From assembly GCF_000282095.2 (NCBI RefSeq), contig NZ_AKKC02000008.1, positions 1 to 64,000 on the forward strand: 64,000 bases of DNA, in the 5' to 3' direction. The position numbers and the translations under genes were made by a program. This document shows, one piece after another, positions 35,655 through 44,708 of this stretch; position 1 is the stretch's first letter, and the number at the start of each line of letters is the position of its first letter. Under the pieces are notes generated by a model. The model had not been told where the DNA came from, made no database searches, and saw only the letters and a list, made by a program, of their open reading frames with translations. The DNA is from Rhizobium sp. CF080. GTDB lineage: Bacteria; Pseudomonadota; Alphaproteobacteria; Rhizobiales; Rhizobiaceae.

Positions 35655-38651
35655 ATGGCACGGCAAGAAGCCAACGAGCAGTTCCTCATCACCTCTTTCC
35701 TCGACGGACAGAATGCGGCCTATATCGAGCAGCTTCATGCCCGGTACGAGGACGACCCGACATCCGTCGCGCCGGAATGGCAGGCCTTTTTCAAGGCGCT
35801 CGCCGACAATCCGGACGATGTGAAGGCGGCGGCCAAGGGAGCCTCCTGGCAGCGCAAGAACTGGCCGATCACGGCCAATGGCGAACTGGTCTCGGCACTC
35901 GATGGCAACTGGCCGCTCGTCGAAAAGGCGATCGAAACCAAGGTCAAGGCGAAGGCGGAAGCAACTGCTGCCGCGACCGGCAAGCCGGTCAGCGAAACCG
36001 ATGTGCTGCAGGCGACGCGCGATAGCGTCCGCGCCATCATGATGATCCGCGCCTACCGCATGCGCGGCCACCTGCACGCCAAGCTGGACCCGCTCGGCAT
36101 TGCCAGCGCGGTCGAGGACTATAACGAGCTTTCTCCGACGGCCTACGGCTTTACGGAAGCCGATTACGACCGCAAGATCTTCATCGACAACGTGCTCGGC
36201 CTCGAACACGCGACGCTGCGCGAAATGATCGAGATCCTCGAGCGGACCTATTGCTCGACGCTCGGCGTCGAATTCATGCACATCTCCAATCCGGAAGAAA
36301 AGTCCTGGATCCAGGAGCGCATCGAAGGCCCCGGCAAGGGCGTCGAATTCACGCCGGAAGGCAAGAAGGCAATCCTTTCCAAGCTGGTCGAAGCGGAAGG
36401 TTACGAACAATTCCTCGACGTCCGGTTCAAGGGCACCAAGCGCTTCGGCCTCGACGGCGGTGAATCGCTGATCCCGGCGCTCGAACAGATCATCAAGCGC
36501 GGCGGCCAGGAAGGCCTTGAAGAAGTCGTTCTCGGCATGCCGCATCGCGGCCGCCTGAACGTGCTGACCAACGTGATGCACAAGCCGCACCGCGCCGTCT
36601 TCCACGAGTTCAAGGGCGGTTCGTTCAAGCCCGACGAAGTCGAAGGCTCGGGCGACGTGAAGTACCATCTCGGCGCATCGTCGGACCGTGAATTCGACGG
36701 CAACAAGGTTCACATGTCGCTGACGGCCAACCCGTCGCATCTCGAAATCGTCAACCCGGTCGTCATGGGCAAGGCCCGCGCCAAGCAGGACATGCTCGCC
36801 AAGGCCTGGGACGGCGACATCATTCCGCTGAAGGAACGCTCCAAGGTCCTGCCGCTGCTGCTGCACGGCGATGCGGCGTTTGCGGGCCAGGGTGTCGTTG
36901 CCGAAATCCTCGGCCTTTCAGGCCTGCGCGGCCACCGCGTCGCCGGCACGATGCACGTCATCGTCAACAACCAGATCGGCTTCACCACCAACCCGGCCTT
37001 CTCGCGTTCGTCGCCCTATCCGTCCGACGTCGCCAAGATGATCGAGGCGCCGATCTTCCACGTCAACGGCGACGATCCGGAAGCGGTCGTTTACGCTGCC
37101 AAGATCGCGACCGAATACCGGATGAAGTTCCACAAGCCGGTGGTCATCGACATGTTCTGCTACCGCCGCTTCGGCCATAACGAAGGCGACGAGCCGGCGT
37201 TCACCCAGCCGAAGATGTACAAGGTCATCCGCGCCCACAAGACGGTCGCGCAGATCTATGCCGACCGCCTGATCGCCGAAGGCCTTGTCACCGACGGCGA
37301 ATTCGAGAAGATGAAGGCCGACTGGCGCGCCAATCTCGAAACCGAGTTCGAGGCCGGCCAGAGCTACAAGCCGAACAAGGCCGACTGGCTTGACGGCCAG
37401 TGGTCGGGCCTGCGCTCGGCTGACAATGCCGACGAACAGCGCCGCGGCAAGACCGCCATGCCGATGAAGGAACTGCGGGAGATCGGCCGCAAGCTGTCGA
37501 CCATTCCGGATGGCTTCAACGCGCACCGCACCATCAAGCGGTTCATGGAAAACCGCGCCCAGATGGTCGAGACCGGCGAGGGCATCGACTGGGCCATGGC
37601 GGAAGCGCTGGCATTCGGCTCGCTTGCCGTTGAAGGCACCAAAATCCGCTTGTCCGGCCAGGATTGCGAACGCGGCACGTTCAGCCAACGCCACTCGGTT
37701 CTCTACGATCAGGACACCGAAGAACGCTACATCCCGCTCGCCAACCTGTCGCCGACCCAGGCCCGTTACGAAGTCATCAACTCGATGCTTTCGGAAGAGG
37801 CGGTTCTCGGCTTCGAATACGGGTATTCGCTTGCCCGCCCGAATGCGCTGACCCTCTGGGAAGCCCAGTTCGGCGACTTCGCCAACGGTGCGCAGGTGGT
37901 GTTCGACCAGTTCATCTCGTCGGGCGAACGCAAGTGGCTGCGCATGTCCGGCCTCGTCTGCCTTCTGCCGCATGGCTATGAAGGTCAGGGTCCGGAACAC
38001 TCCTCGGCCCGTCTGGAACGCTGGCTGCAGATGTGCGCCGAAGACAACATGCAGGTCGCCAACGTCACGACGCCGGCGAACTATTTCCACATCCTGCGCC
38101 GGCAGACGAAGCGTGATTTCCGCAAGCCGCTGCTTTTGATGACGCCGAAGTCCCTGCTGCGCCACAAGCGGGCCACCTCGACGCTTGCCGAAATGGCCGG
38201 CGAGTCTTCCTTCCATCGTCTCCTCTGGGACGATGCGGAAGTCATCAAGGACGGTCCGATCAAGCTGCAGAAGGATGCCAAGATCCGTCGCGTCGTGCTC
38301 TGCACCGGCAAGGTCTATTACGACCTGCTCGAAGAGCGCGAAAAGCGCGGCATCGACGACATCTACCTGCTGCGCATCGAACAGCTCTATCCGTTCCCGG
38401 CCAAGGCTCTGATCAACGAGCTTTCCCGCTTCCGCAACGCGGAAATGGTCTGGTGCCAGGAAGAGCCGAAGAACATGGGTGCCTGGTCGTTCATCGATCC
38501 GTATCTGGAATGGGTTCTGGCGCATATCGATGCCAAGTATCAGCGCGTTCGTTACACGGGCCGGCCGGCAGCGGCTTCGCCTGCAACGGGCCAGATGTCG
38601 AAGCATCTCGCACAGCTGGAAGCCTTCCTCGAAGACGCGCTGGGCGGCTAG
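35655..38651 (+). CDS. sucA: 2-oxoglutarate dehydrogenase E1 component
   Basis: A 998-residue thiamine-diphosphate enzyme that decarboxylates 2-oxoglutarate. The active-site segment GMPHRGRLNVL and the TPP-binding region GDAAFAGQGVVAEILGLSGLRGHRVAGT are clear; the C-terminal domain ends with KHLAQLEAFLEDALGG. The start MARQEANEQFL at 35655 is typical for rhizobial SucA; an in-frame extension from 35454 is low-complexity and unlikely. It lies after sucD with a structured leader. Confidence 0.96.
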   Translation: MARQEANEQFLITSFLDGQNAAYIEQLHARYEDDPTSVAPEWQAFFKALADNPDDVKAAAKGASWQRKNWPITANGELVSALDGNWPLVEKAIETKVKAKAEATAAATGKPVSETDVLQATRDSVRAIMMIRAYRMRGHLHAKLDPLGIASAVEDYNELSPTAYGFTEADYDRKIFIDNVLGLEHATLREMIEILERTYCSTLGVEFMHISNPEEKSWIQERIEGPGKGVEFTPEGKKAILSKLVEAEGYEQFLDVRFKGTKRFGLDGGESLIPALEQIIKRGGQEGLEEVVLGMPHRGRLNVLTNVMHKPHRAVFHEFKGGSFKPDEVEGSGDVKYHLGASSDREFDGNKVHMSLTANPSHLEIVNPVVMGKARAKQDMLAKAWDGDIIPLKERSKVLPLLLHGDAAFAGQGVVAEILGLSGLRGHRVAGTMHVIVNNQIGFTTNPAFSRSSPYPSDVAKMIEAPIFHVNGDDPEAVVYAAKIATEYRMKFHKPVVIDMFCYRRFGHNEGDEPAFTQPKMYKVIRAHKTVAQIYADRLIAEGLVTDGEFEKMKADWRANLETEFEAGQSYKPNKADWLDGQWSGLRSADNADEQRRGKTAMPMKELREIGRKLSTIPDGFNAHRTIKRFMENRAQMVETGEGIDWAMAEALAFGSLAVEGTKIRLSGQDCERGTFSQRHSVLYDQDTEERYIPLANLSPTQARYEVINSMLSEEAVLGFEYGYSLARPNALTLWEAQFGDFANGAQVVFDQFISSGERKWLRMSGLVCLLPHGYEGQGPEHSSARLERWLQMCAEDNMQVANVTTPANYFHILRRQTKRDFRKPLLLMTPKSLLRHKRATSTLAEMAGESSFHRLLWDDAEVIKDGPIKLQKDAKIRRVVLCTGKVYYDLLEEREKRGIDDIYLLRIEQLYPFPAKALINELSRFRNAEMVWCQEEPKNMGAWSFIDPYLEWVLAHIDAKYQRVRYTGRPAAASPATGQMSKHLAQLEAFLEDALGG

Positions 38652-38662
38652 GGGTAGGGCGG

Positions 38663-38989
38663 ATGGCCTATTTTCACCTGAAGCTCGTGTCGCCGCGGCC
38701 GAGCTTTCCGCATGATGCAACGCCGGACGAGATGACGGCGATGCAGGCCCACGGCGCCTATTGGCGGGGCCTTGCGGAAACCGGCGTCGCGATCGCTGTC
38801 GGTCCCGTCTTCGCAGAAGGCGGGGCTTTTGGCATCGCGGTGGTGGAGGCCGCGGATGCGGCCGCCGCCCAGGCGCTCGGCGACGACGACCCGGTGATCA
38901 AGGCAGCTCTCGGCTTCCGCTTCGAAACGTCTCCCATGCCATCCATCATTCTTCGGACGTCTGCGGCGGGTGCCGCGGCCGCCGTCTAA
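38663..38989 (+). CDS. YciI-like domain protein between sucA and sucB
   Basis: A 108-residue protein of the YciI-like/dimeric alpha-beta barrel type: [16 protein letters not shown], then [40 protein letters not shown] with the conserved His and Gly-Pro segment. The role is unknown. The gene starts 12 bases after the sucA stop and ends 29 bases before sucB, so it is within the 2-oxoglutarate dehydrogenase operon. It is diverged from the other YciI gene at 23059, not a recent duplicate. Confidence 0.75.
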   Translation: MAYFHLKLVSPRPSFPHDATPDEMTAMQAHGAYWRGLAETGVAIAVGPVFAEGGAFGIAVVEAADAAAAQALGDDDPVIKAALGFRFETSPMPSIILRTSAAGAAAAV

Positions 38990-39018
38990 ACGAAAACAAC
39001 CATTCAGGAACTCACACA

Positions 39019-40275
39019 ATGGCCACTGAAATCCGCGTCCCAACCCTCGGAGAATCCGTCAGCGAGGCGACCGTCGGCACCTGGTTCAAGAAGGTCGGCG
39101 ATACGGTCAAGGCCGACGAGCCGCTTCTCGAGCTCGAAACGGACAAGGTGACCGTCGAGGTTCCGTCGCCGGCTGCCGGCGTTCTGACCGAGATCGTTGC
39201 CGCCAACGGCGAGACCGTCGGCCTCGGCGCCCTGCTCGGCCAGATCGCTGCAGGTGCTGCCGGTACTGCTGCCGCCGCTCCGGCTGCAAAGCCTGCGGAA
39301 GCCGCACCGGCCAAGGCTGCCGAACCGGCTGCTGCGGCACCGGTCGCCGCTGCCGCCAGCGCTTCTGCTGCCGCGACCTCGATGCCGGCTGCTCCGGCTG
39401 CCGCCAAGATCGCTGCGGACAACAACATCTCGACTGCCGATATCGATGGTTCGGGCAAGCGTGGCCAGGTTCTGAAGGGCGATGTGATCGCTGCGGTCGC
39501 CAAGGGCATTTCCGCTCCGGCCGCCGCGCCTGCTGTTCCGGCGGCACCGCGTCCGGTTTCCTCGGCTGACGACGCATCCCGCGAAGAGCGCGTAAAGATG
39601 ACGCGTCTGCGCCAGACGATCGCCCGCCGTCTCAAGGATGCACAGAACACCGCCGCCATGCTGACCACCTATAACGAGGTGGACATGAAGGCGGTCATGG
39701 ACCTGCGCAACCGCTACAAGGACGTGTTCGAGAAGAAGCATGGCGTCAAGCTCGGCTTCATGGGCTTCTTCACCAAGGCCGTCACCCACGCGCTGAAGGA
39801 ACTGCCGGCTGTCAACGCCGAGATCGACGGCACCGACATCATCTACAAGAACTACTGCCATGTCGGCGTCGCCGTCGGCACCGACAAGGGCCTGGTCGTT
39901 CCGGTCGTGCGCAATGCCGACCAGATGTCGATCGCCGAGATCGAGAAGGATATCGGCCGCCTCGGCAAGCTCGCCCGTGACGGCGCGCTCTCGATGGCCG
40001 ACATGCAGGGCGGCACGTTCACCATCTCGAACGGCGGCGTCTACGGTTCGCTGATGTCCTCGCCGATCCTCAACGCGCCGCAGTCCGGCATTCTCGGCAT
40101 GCACAAGATCCAGGACCGTCCGGTGGTGATCGGCGGCCAGATCGTCATCCGTCCGATGATGTATCTGGCACTCTCCTATGATCACCGCATGGTGGACGGC
40201 AAGGAAGCCGTGACCTTCCTCGTGCGCGTCAAGGAAAGCCTCGAAGATCCGGAACGCCTGGTTCTCGATCTCTAA
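39019..40275 (+). CDS. sucB: 2-oxoglutarate dehydrogenase E2 (dihydrolipoyl succinyltransferase)
   Basis: A 418-residue core subunit that transfers succinyl groups to CoA. Domains in order: one lipoyl domain with lipoylated Lys43 ([12 protein letters not shown]), an Ala/Pro-rich linker (residues 78-130), an E3-binding domain ([21 protein letters not shown]), and a catalytic domain with the [10 protein letters not shown] active-site motif. It follows the YciI-like gene by 29 bases and ends 15 bases before a MAPEG gene. Confidence 0.96.
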   Translation: MATEIRVPTLGESVSEATVGTWFKKVGDTVKADEPLLELETDKVTVEVPSPAAGVLTEIVAANGETVGLGALLGQIAAGAAGTAAAAPAAKPAEAAPAKAAEPAAAAPVAAAASASAAATSMPAAPAAAKIAADNNISTADIDGSGKRGQVLKGDVIAAVAKGISAPAAAPAVPAAPRPVSSADDASREERVKMTRLRQTIARRLKDAQNTAAMLTTYNEVDMKAVMDLRNRYKDVFEKKHGVKLGFMGFFTKAVTHALKELPAVNAEIDGTDIIYKNYCHVGVAVGTDKGLVVPVVRNADQMSIAEIEKDIGRLGKLARDGALSMADMQGGTFTISNGGVYGSLMSSPILNAPQSGILGMHKIQDRPVVIGGQIVIRPMMYLALSYDHRMVDGKEAVTFLVRVKESLEDPERLVLDL

Positions 40276-40290
40276 GACGGGAACGAACCT

Positions 40291-40707
40291 ATGGAAACGC
40301 TCGGGGTTACCGCAACGCCATACATGACGCTGCTGGCCTTGAGCGTTGTCCTGCTGGTCTTCCATGTCCTGCTGCAGGGCATGCTTTCGACCCGTGAGCT
40401 CGGCCGGGACTGGAATGCCGGCCCGCGGGACGAGGGAGTGGAGCCGAAGGGCAAGTTCGCCGGTCGTGCCGCACGCGCCTCGAAGAATTTCCAGGAAACT
40501 TATCCGGCTTTCGTCGGACTTCTGCTCGGCGTCGCCTTTGCCGGCGACGACGCATCCGGTTGGGGGCTGATCGGCGGCTGGATCTGGCTTGTTTCGCGGG
40601 TCGTCTATATCCCGCTCTATCTTGGAGGCGTTCCCTATATCCGGTCTCTCGTCTGGACGGTGAGCCTGATCGGGCTTCTTGCCATGACCATCGCGCTGTT
40701 CCGGTGA
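40291..40707 (+). CDS. MAPEG-family membrane protein
   Basis: A 138-residue protein with four membrane helices, of the MAPEG superfamily (membrane-associated eicosanoid and glutathione metabolism). Family features: an N-terminal helix, a loop with NAGPRDEGVEPKG, FAGRAARASKNFQETYPAFVGLLL (the RA...N.QE.F motif), and VSRVVYIPLYLGG. Bacterial members may be glutathione transferases, but substrates are unknown. It sits between sucB and a secreted unknown. Confidence 0.85.
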   Translation: METLGVTATPYMTLLALSVVLLVFHVLLQGMLSTRELGRDWNAGPRDEGVEPKGKFAGRAARASKNFQETYPAFVGLLLGVAFAGDDASGWGLIGGWIWLVSRVVYIPLYLGGVPYIRSLVWTVSLIGLLAMTIALFR

Positions 40708-40711
40708 CGCC

Positions 40712-41212
40712 ATGACCGCATCCTTCAAGATATGGCTTTCGATATTGTGCCTGGTGCCGGGCGTGGCTGCGGCTGCGGAGCGATGCGCGATCGAGAAGGC
40801 CGTGTTCGTCGAGGCTACTGCCGGAACGGTGCTTGCCTTCAAGCCGGTCGGTTCGGATGCCGCCGTGGTCAGCCATCTCTTCACGATCACCGGGGGCAAG
40901 CTGAAGCTCGACGGCAACGTGATGTACGACGAAGAATCTAAACGGCCGGGCGGCATGGTGACGAACAACTGCCCGCAAGGCGACGCGACCGGCGCCGAAC
41001 TTCGGGCCTGCACCGTCTGGACCGGCGTGCCCTATGCCCTTGATGTGGCGACCGGTCATATCGACATATTGGGCGCGGCGAATACCCCGGCACCGGACGC
41101 GATCCTGATGCCGGGCTTCGGCCCGTCGATCCGACATTCGACGCTGTGGGGCAAGAGCGGTCTGAAACAGGTTCCCTGGGACCTGTACGAGTTCAAGGAA
41201 TGCAAGGCATGA
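40712..41212 (+). CDS. Secreted hypothetical protein, 166 aa
   Basis: A protein with a Sec signal peptide (MTASFKIWLSILCLVPGVAA, cleavage near AAA-E) and a mature part of about 145 residues with four cysteines, likely forming disulfides. The sequence between includes FTITGGKLKLDGNVMYDEES and PWDLYEFKEC at the end. I do not recognise a domain. It begins four bases after the MAPEG stop and its own stop overlaps the SDR start (ATGA), so it is in the sucB-lpd interval operon. Confidence 0.65.
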   Translation: MTASFKIWLSILCLVPGVAAAAERCAIEKAVFVEATAGTVLAFKPVGSDAAVVSHLFTITGGKLKLDGNVMYDEESKRPGGMVTNNCPQGDATGAELRACTVWTGVPYALDVATGHIDILGAANTPAPDAILMPGFGPSIRHSTLWGKSGLKQVPWDLYEFKECKA

Positions 41213-41961
41213 GCGAAAATCCTGTTCTTCTGGTGACCGGCGGCAGCCGCGGCATCGGTGCGGCGATCTCGCTGATGGCCGCCAGCCGTGGCTGGCGCGT
41301 GGCGGTGAACTATGCATCCAATCATGAGGCCGCCGACAAGGTGGTCGCCGAAATCGAGGCAGCCGGCGGTGAGGCGATTGCGGTCCAGGCGAATGTCGGC
41401 AATGCGACCGAGATCGCCGCGATGTTTCAGGCGGTCGGCCGGCATTTCGGGCGGCTGGACGGGCTGGTCAACAATGCCGGGATCGTCGACATGCCGCAGC
41501 GCATCGACGAGATGAGCGCCGAACGCATCGAGCGGATGATGCGGATCAACGTCACGGGTTCGATCCTGTGTGCCGGGGAAGCGGTACGCCGCATGTCGAC
41601 GAAACACGGCGGCAAGGGCGGCGCCATCGTCAATATCTCATCGATGGCGGCCAAGCTGGGCTCTCCGGGCCAATATGTCGATTACGCAGCTTCGAAGGCG
41701 GCGATCGACACGCTGACCATCGGCCTGGCACGCGAAGTCGCGACCGAAGGCGTGCGCGTCAATGCGATCCGCCCCGGCATTATCGATACGGATATCCATG
41801 CGTCCGGCGGCCTGCCGGACCGGGCGCGCGACATGGCGCCCAGCGTTCCCATGCAACGGCCGGGCAGGGCGGAAGAGGTGGCGGATGCCGTCCTCTATTT
41901 TCTGTCGCCAGCGGCTTCCTACGTAACCGGCGCCATACTCGACGTGAGCGGCGGGCGCTAA
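41209..41961 (+). CDS. Short-chain dehydrogenase/reductase
   Basis: A 250-residue NAD(P)-dependent SDR. The cofactor loop TGGSRGIGAAIS is at residues 9-20, NNAG is present in the usual position, and the catalytic S-Y-K triad is in NISSMAAKLG and YAASKAA. A stretch GVRVNAIRPGIIDTDIH near residue 185 is typical for classical FabG-like enzymes. It is translationally coupled to the preceding secreted protein and is 25 bases upstream of lpd. Substrate unknown; a glucose-1-dehydrogenase or 3-oxoacyl-ACP reductase role is possible. Confidence 0.87.
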   Translation: MSENPVLLVTGGSRGIGAAISLMAASRGWRVAVNYASNHEAADKVVAEIEAAGGEAIAVQANVGNATEIAAMFQAVGRHFGRLDGLVNNAGIVDMPQRIDEMSAERIERMMRINVTGSILCAGEAVRRMSTKHGGKGGAIVNISSMAAKLGSPGQYVDYAASKAAIDTLTIGLAREVATEGVRVNAIRPGIIDTDIHASGGLPDRARDMAPSVPMQRPGRAEEVADAVLYFLSPAASYVTGAILDVSGGR

Positions 41962-41986
41962 GAGATGAAGAGAAGGAAAAAGAACT

Positions 41987-43393
41987 ATGGCATATGATGT
42001 CGTCGTCATCGGAAGCGGCCCCGGCGGTTACGTCTGCGCGGTGAAGGCCGCCCAGCTCGGCCTCAAGGTCGCGGTCGTGGAAAAGCGCGCCACCTATGGC
42101 GGGACATGCCTCAACATCGGCTGCATCCCCTCCAAGGCGCTGCTGCACGCCTCCGAAATGTTCGCCCACGCCGCTCACGGCATGGATGCGCTCGGCGTCG
42201 AGGTTTCTGCTCCGAAGCTCAATCTTGAAAAGATGATGGCCCACAAAGACGCGACCGTTAAGTCGAATGTCGACGGCGTCTCGTTCCTGTTCAAGAAGAA
42301 CAAGATCGACGGCTTCATCGGCACCGGCAAGATCGTCTCGGCCGGCAAGGTTTCGGTGACCGGCGACGACGGCAAGGTCCAGGAACTGGAAACCAAGAAC
42401 ATCGTCATCGCCACCGGCTCCGACGTTGCCGGCATTCCTGGCGTCAATGTCGAGATCGACGAGAAGGTGATCATTTCGTCGACCGGCGGCATCGCGCTCG
42501 AAAAGGTGCCGCAGCACCTGATCGTGGTCGGCGGCGGCGTCATCGGCATGGAGCTCGGCTCGGTCTGGTCGCGCCTCGGCGCCAAGGTCACCGTGATCGA
42601 ATATCTGGACAAGCTGCTCGGCGGCATGGACGGCGAAGTCTCCAAGCAGTTCCAACGGATGATGGCCAAGCAGGGCATGGACATCCGCACGGATGCCAAG
42701 GTCACCGGCGTCGAAAAGACAGCCACAGGCGCCAAGGTCACCTACGAGCCGGTCAAGGGCGGTGATGCCCAGACGCTGGAAGCCGACGTCGTGCTGATCT
42801 CCACCGGCCGCAAGCCCTACACGGCAGGCCTCGGCCTGGAGGAAGCGGGCGTTAAGCTCGACAACCGCGGTCGCGTCGAGATCGATGGCCACTTCAAGAC
42901 CAATGTCGAGGGCATCTATGCGATCGGCGACGTGGTCAAGGGGCCGATGCTTGCCCACAAGGCGGAAGACGAAGGTGTGGCGATGGCGGAAATTCTCGCC
43001 GGCCAGCACGGCCATGTGAACTACGACGTCATCCCGAGCGTCGTCTATACCCAGCCGGAAGTCGCCTCCGTCGGCAAGACCGAGGAAGAGCTGAAGGCTG
43101 CGGGCATCGCCTACAAGGTCGGCAAGTTCCCGTTCACGGCCAACGGCCGCGCCCGCGCCATGCTGGCGACGGATGGTTTCGTGAAGTTCCTGGCCGACAA
43201 GGACACCGACCGGGTTCTCGGCGGCCATATCGTCGGCTTCGGCGCCGGCGAAATGATCCACGAGATCGCCGTGCTGATGGAATTCGGCGGTTCCTCGGAA
43301 GACCTCGGCCGCACCTGCCATGCCCACCCGACCATGTCGGAAGCCGTCAAGGAAGCCGCACTCGCGACGTTCTTCAAGCCGATCCATATGTAA
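41987..43393 (+). CDS. lpd: Dihydrolipoamide dehydrogenase (E3)
   Basis: A 468-residue flavoprotein that reoxidises the lipoyl group of SucB with NAD+. FAD loop GSGPGGY is at residues 9-15, redox cysteines are Cys41 and Cys46 (GGTCLNIGCIPSK), the NAD loop is GGGVIGMELGS, and the catalytic His-Pro pair is in CHAHPTMSEAV. It is the last gene of the 2-oxoglutarate dehydrogenase cluster and ends with a strong terminator. Confidence 0.96.
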   Translation: MAYDVVVIGSGPGGYVCAVKAAQLGLKVAVVEKRATYGGTCLNIGCIPSKALLHASEMFAHAAHGMDALGVEVSAPKLNLEKMMAHKDATVKSNVDGVSFLFKKNKIDGFIGTGKIVSAGKVSVTGDDGKVQELETKNIVIATGSDVAGIPGVNVEIDEKVIISSTGGIALEKVPQHLIVVGGGVIGMELGSVWSRLGAKVTVIEYLDKLLGGMDGEVSKQFQRMMAKQGMDIRTDAKVTGVEKTATGAKVTYEPVKGGDAQTLEADVVLISTGRKPYTAGLGLEEAGVKLDNRGRVEIDGHFKTNVEGIYAIGDVVKGPMLAHKAEDEGVAMAEILAGQHGHVNYDVIPSVVYTQPEVASVGKTEEELKAAGIAYKVGKFPFTANGRARAMLATDGFVKFLADKDTDRVLGGHIVGFGAGEMIHEIAVLMEFGGSSEDLGRTCHAHPTMSEAVKEAALATFFKPIHM

Positions 43394-43410
43394 GAATGAG
43401 TTGAGACCCA

Positions 43411-43443
43411 AAGGCCGTCGGATCCTGTGATCCGGCGGCCTTT
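43411..43443 (+). terminator. Intrinsic terminator of lpd
   Basis: AAGGCCG-T-CGGATC and GATCCG-G-CGGCCTT form a long stem with one mismatch and a short CTGT loop, followed by a short T run, about 18 bases after the lpd stop. Confidence 0.8.
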
Positions 43444-43552
43444 GCCGTTTATGGAAAGGCGCATTCAGCCGCCGGCCATATTGCCGCAGCGCTTATCGAG
43501 TTTACCGATGGCGGCAGTTGCATGTTAATGTGAGGCACGATCCAGGATCGCG

Positions 43553-44071
43553 ATGGCACTCATGATGCAAATGTCTATGACGCCTACCAAAACAGCGCCC
43601 CGCCTGCCGGACCCGGCACTGCCCCTGGCAGATTGGGCGGATCGCTATGAAATCGTCGTGCCGGCAAGGGAACTGACGGCAATCGAGGCTGCCAGGCTTG
43701 CCCTCGGACATTTCCCGCGTTGGGTGCGGGTCCTGATGGCGATCAGAAACGCGGCGGTCGCGCCTTTCGGCCTCAAGTCGTCGGGATACCATTCGCCGAA
43801 CACGGTGGAGATGATCGGCCTCTTTCCGGTCCTTTCCCAGTCGGCACACCAGGCCGTGCTCGGGTTCGATGATCATCATCTCGATTTCCGCATCGTCGTC
43901 GATGTCGATGACAGTCCGAAAGGCAAAACGGTCGGCGTCACCACACTGGTGCGGCGCAAGATCCTGTTCGGCAGGATTTACATTGCCGTCATCACACCGT
44001 TTCACAACTTGATCGTTTCGGCGATGCTTTCGAACGTGGGGAGACGGCTTGCAGGCTCTGAAACCCGGTAA
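43553..44071 (+). CDS. DUF2867-like protein
   Basis: A 172-residue cytoplasmic protein of the DUF2867-like type, a fold related to SRPBCC proteins. It has PDPALPLADWADRYEIVV at the N-terminus and LGHFPRWVRVLMAIRNAAVAPFGL, and the end shows ILFGRIYIAVITPFHNLIVSAML. Four in-frame ATGs lie in the first ten codons, so the exact start is unclear. Function unknown. It is separated from lpd by the terminator and from the cytochrome gene by 132 bases. Confidence 0.65.
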   Translation: MALMMQMSMTPTKTAPRLPDPALPLADWADRYEIVVPARELTAIEAARLALGHFPRWVRVLMAIRNAAVAPFGLKSSGYHSPNTVEMIGLFPVLSQSAHQAVLGFDDHHLDFRIVVDVDDSPKGKTVGVTTLVRRKILFGRIYIAVITPFHNLIVSAMLSNVGRRLAGSETR

Positions 44072-44203
44072 CAACGGCCTGTTTTGCGAAACATCAATTC
44101 CAGGATTAAATCTTGGACAGGCCCGCCACTTTCGCTTGAGCATCATGCGAATGGCCTTAGACTGCCTTCCATCGTTCTAACCTTCTGAAAAAAGGTCAAG
44201 AAA

Positions 44204-44692
44204 ATGGTTTCATCCTTCTCCATGCCACAGCGTATCCTGCATTGGATCATGGCGCTTCTGATCCTCTTCAACCTGATCTTCTCCGACGCGATGGAGACCT
44301 ATGGGCGGGTTTTCTTCGGCGGCCAGACGCCGACGCCGGAACAGGTCAGTGCTGCGAACATCCACGCCTATGTGGGGATCGCCGTGCTTGTGCTCGCTGT
44401 CGTCCGGCTCTGTCTGCGGTTCTTCCAAGGCGTGCCGCCGGAGCCGGAGCAAGAGCCGCCGTTCCTGCGGGTGGTGGCAAAGATCGGTCATTGGGCATTT
44501 TACGCGCTATTCTTCGTGATGCCGTTTGCAGGGATCGGCGCCTATTATTTCGGAAACAAGACCGCTGCCTTCGCGCATGCAGGGCCGATGAAGCTGCTGA
44601 TGTGGGCGCTGATCGTCGCCCATATCGCAGGCGCGCTGGTGCACCATTTCTACTGGAAGACCGATGTGCTGAAGCGGATGACGAGTGGTTGA
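44204..44692 (+). CDS. Cytochrome b561-family protein
   Basis: A 162-residue inner-membrane diheme cytochrome b561. Four helices are seen, with heme-ligand histidines in QRILHWIMALL, AANIHAYVGI, VAKIGHWAFYALFF and IVAHIAGALVHHFYW. These proteins move electrons from quinol to periplasmic acceptors, for example superoxide. It stands alone, convergent with the TraB/GumN gene. Confidence 0.9.
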   Translation: MVSSFSMPQRILHWIMALLILFNLIFSDAMETYGRVFFGGQTPTPEQVSAANIHAYVGIAVLVLAVVRLCLRFFQGVPPEPEQEPPFLRVVAKIGHWAFYALFFVMPFAGIGAYYFGNKTAAFAHAGPMKLLMWALIVAHIAGALVHHFYWKTDVLKRMTSG

Positions 44693-44708
44693 TGAAGAAC
44701 GGGCGGCG

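Noticed and set aside
44180..44196. Hairpin ACCTT/AAGGT covering the ribosome site of the cytochrome b561 gene
   Set aside because: Only five base pairs with a 7-base loop; too weak to support.
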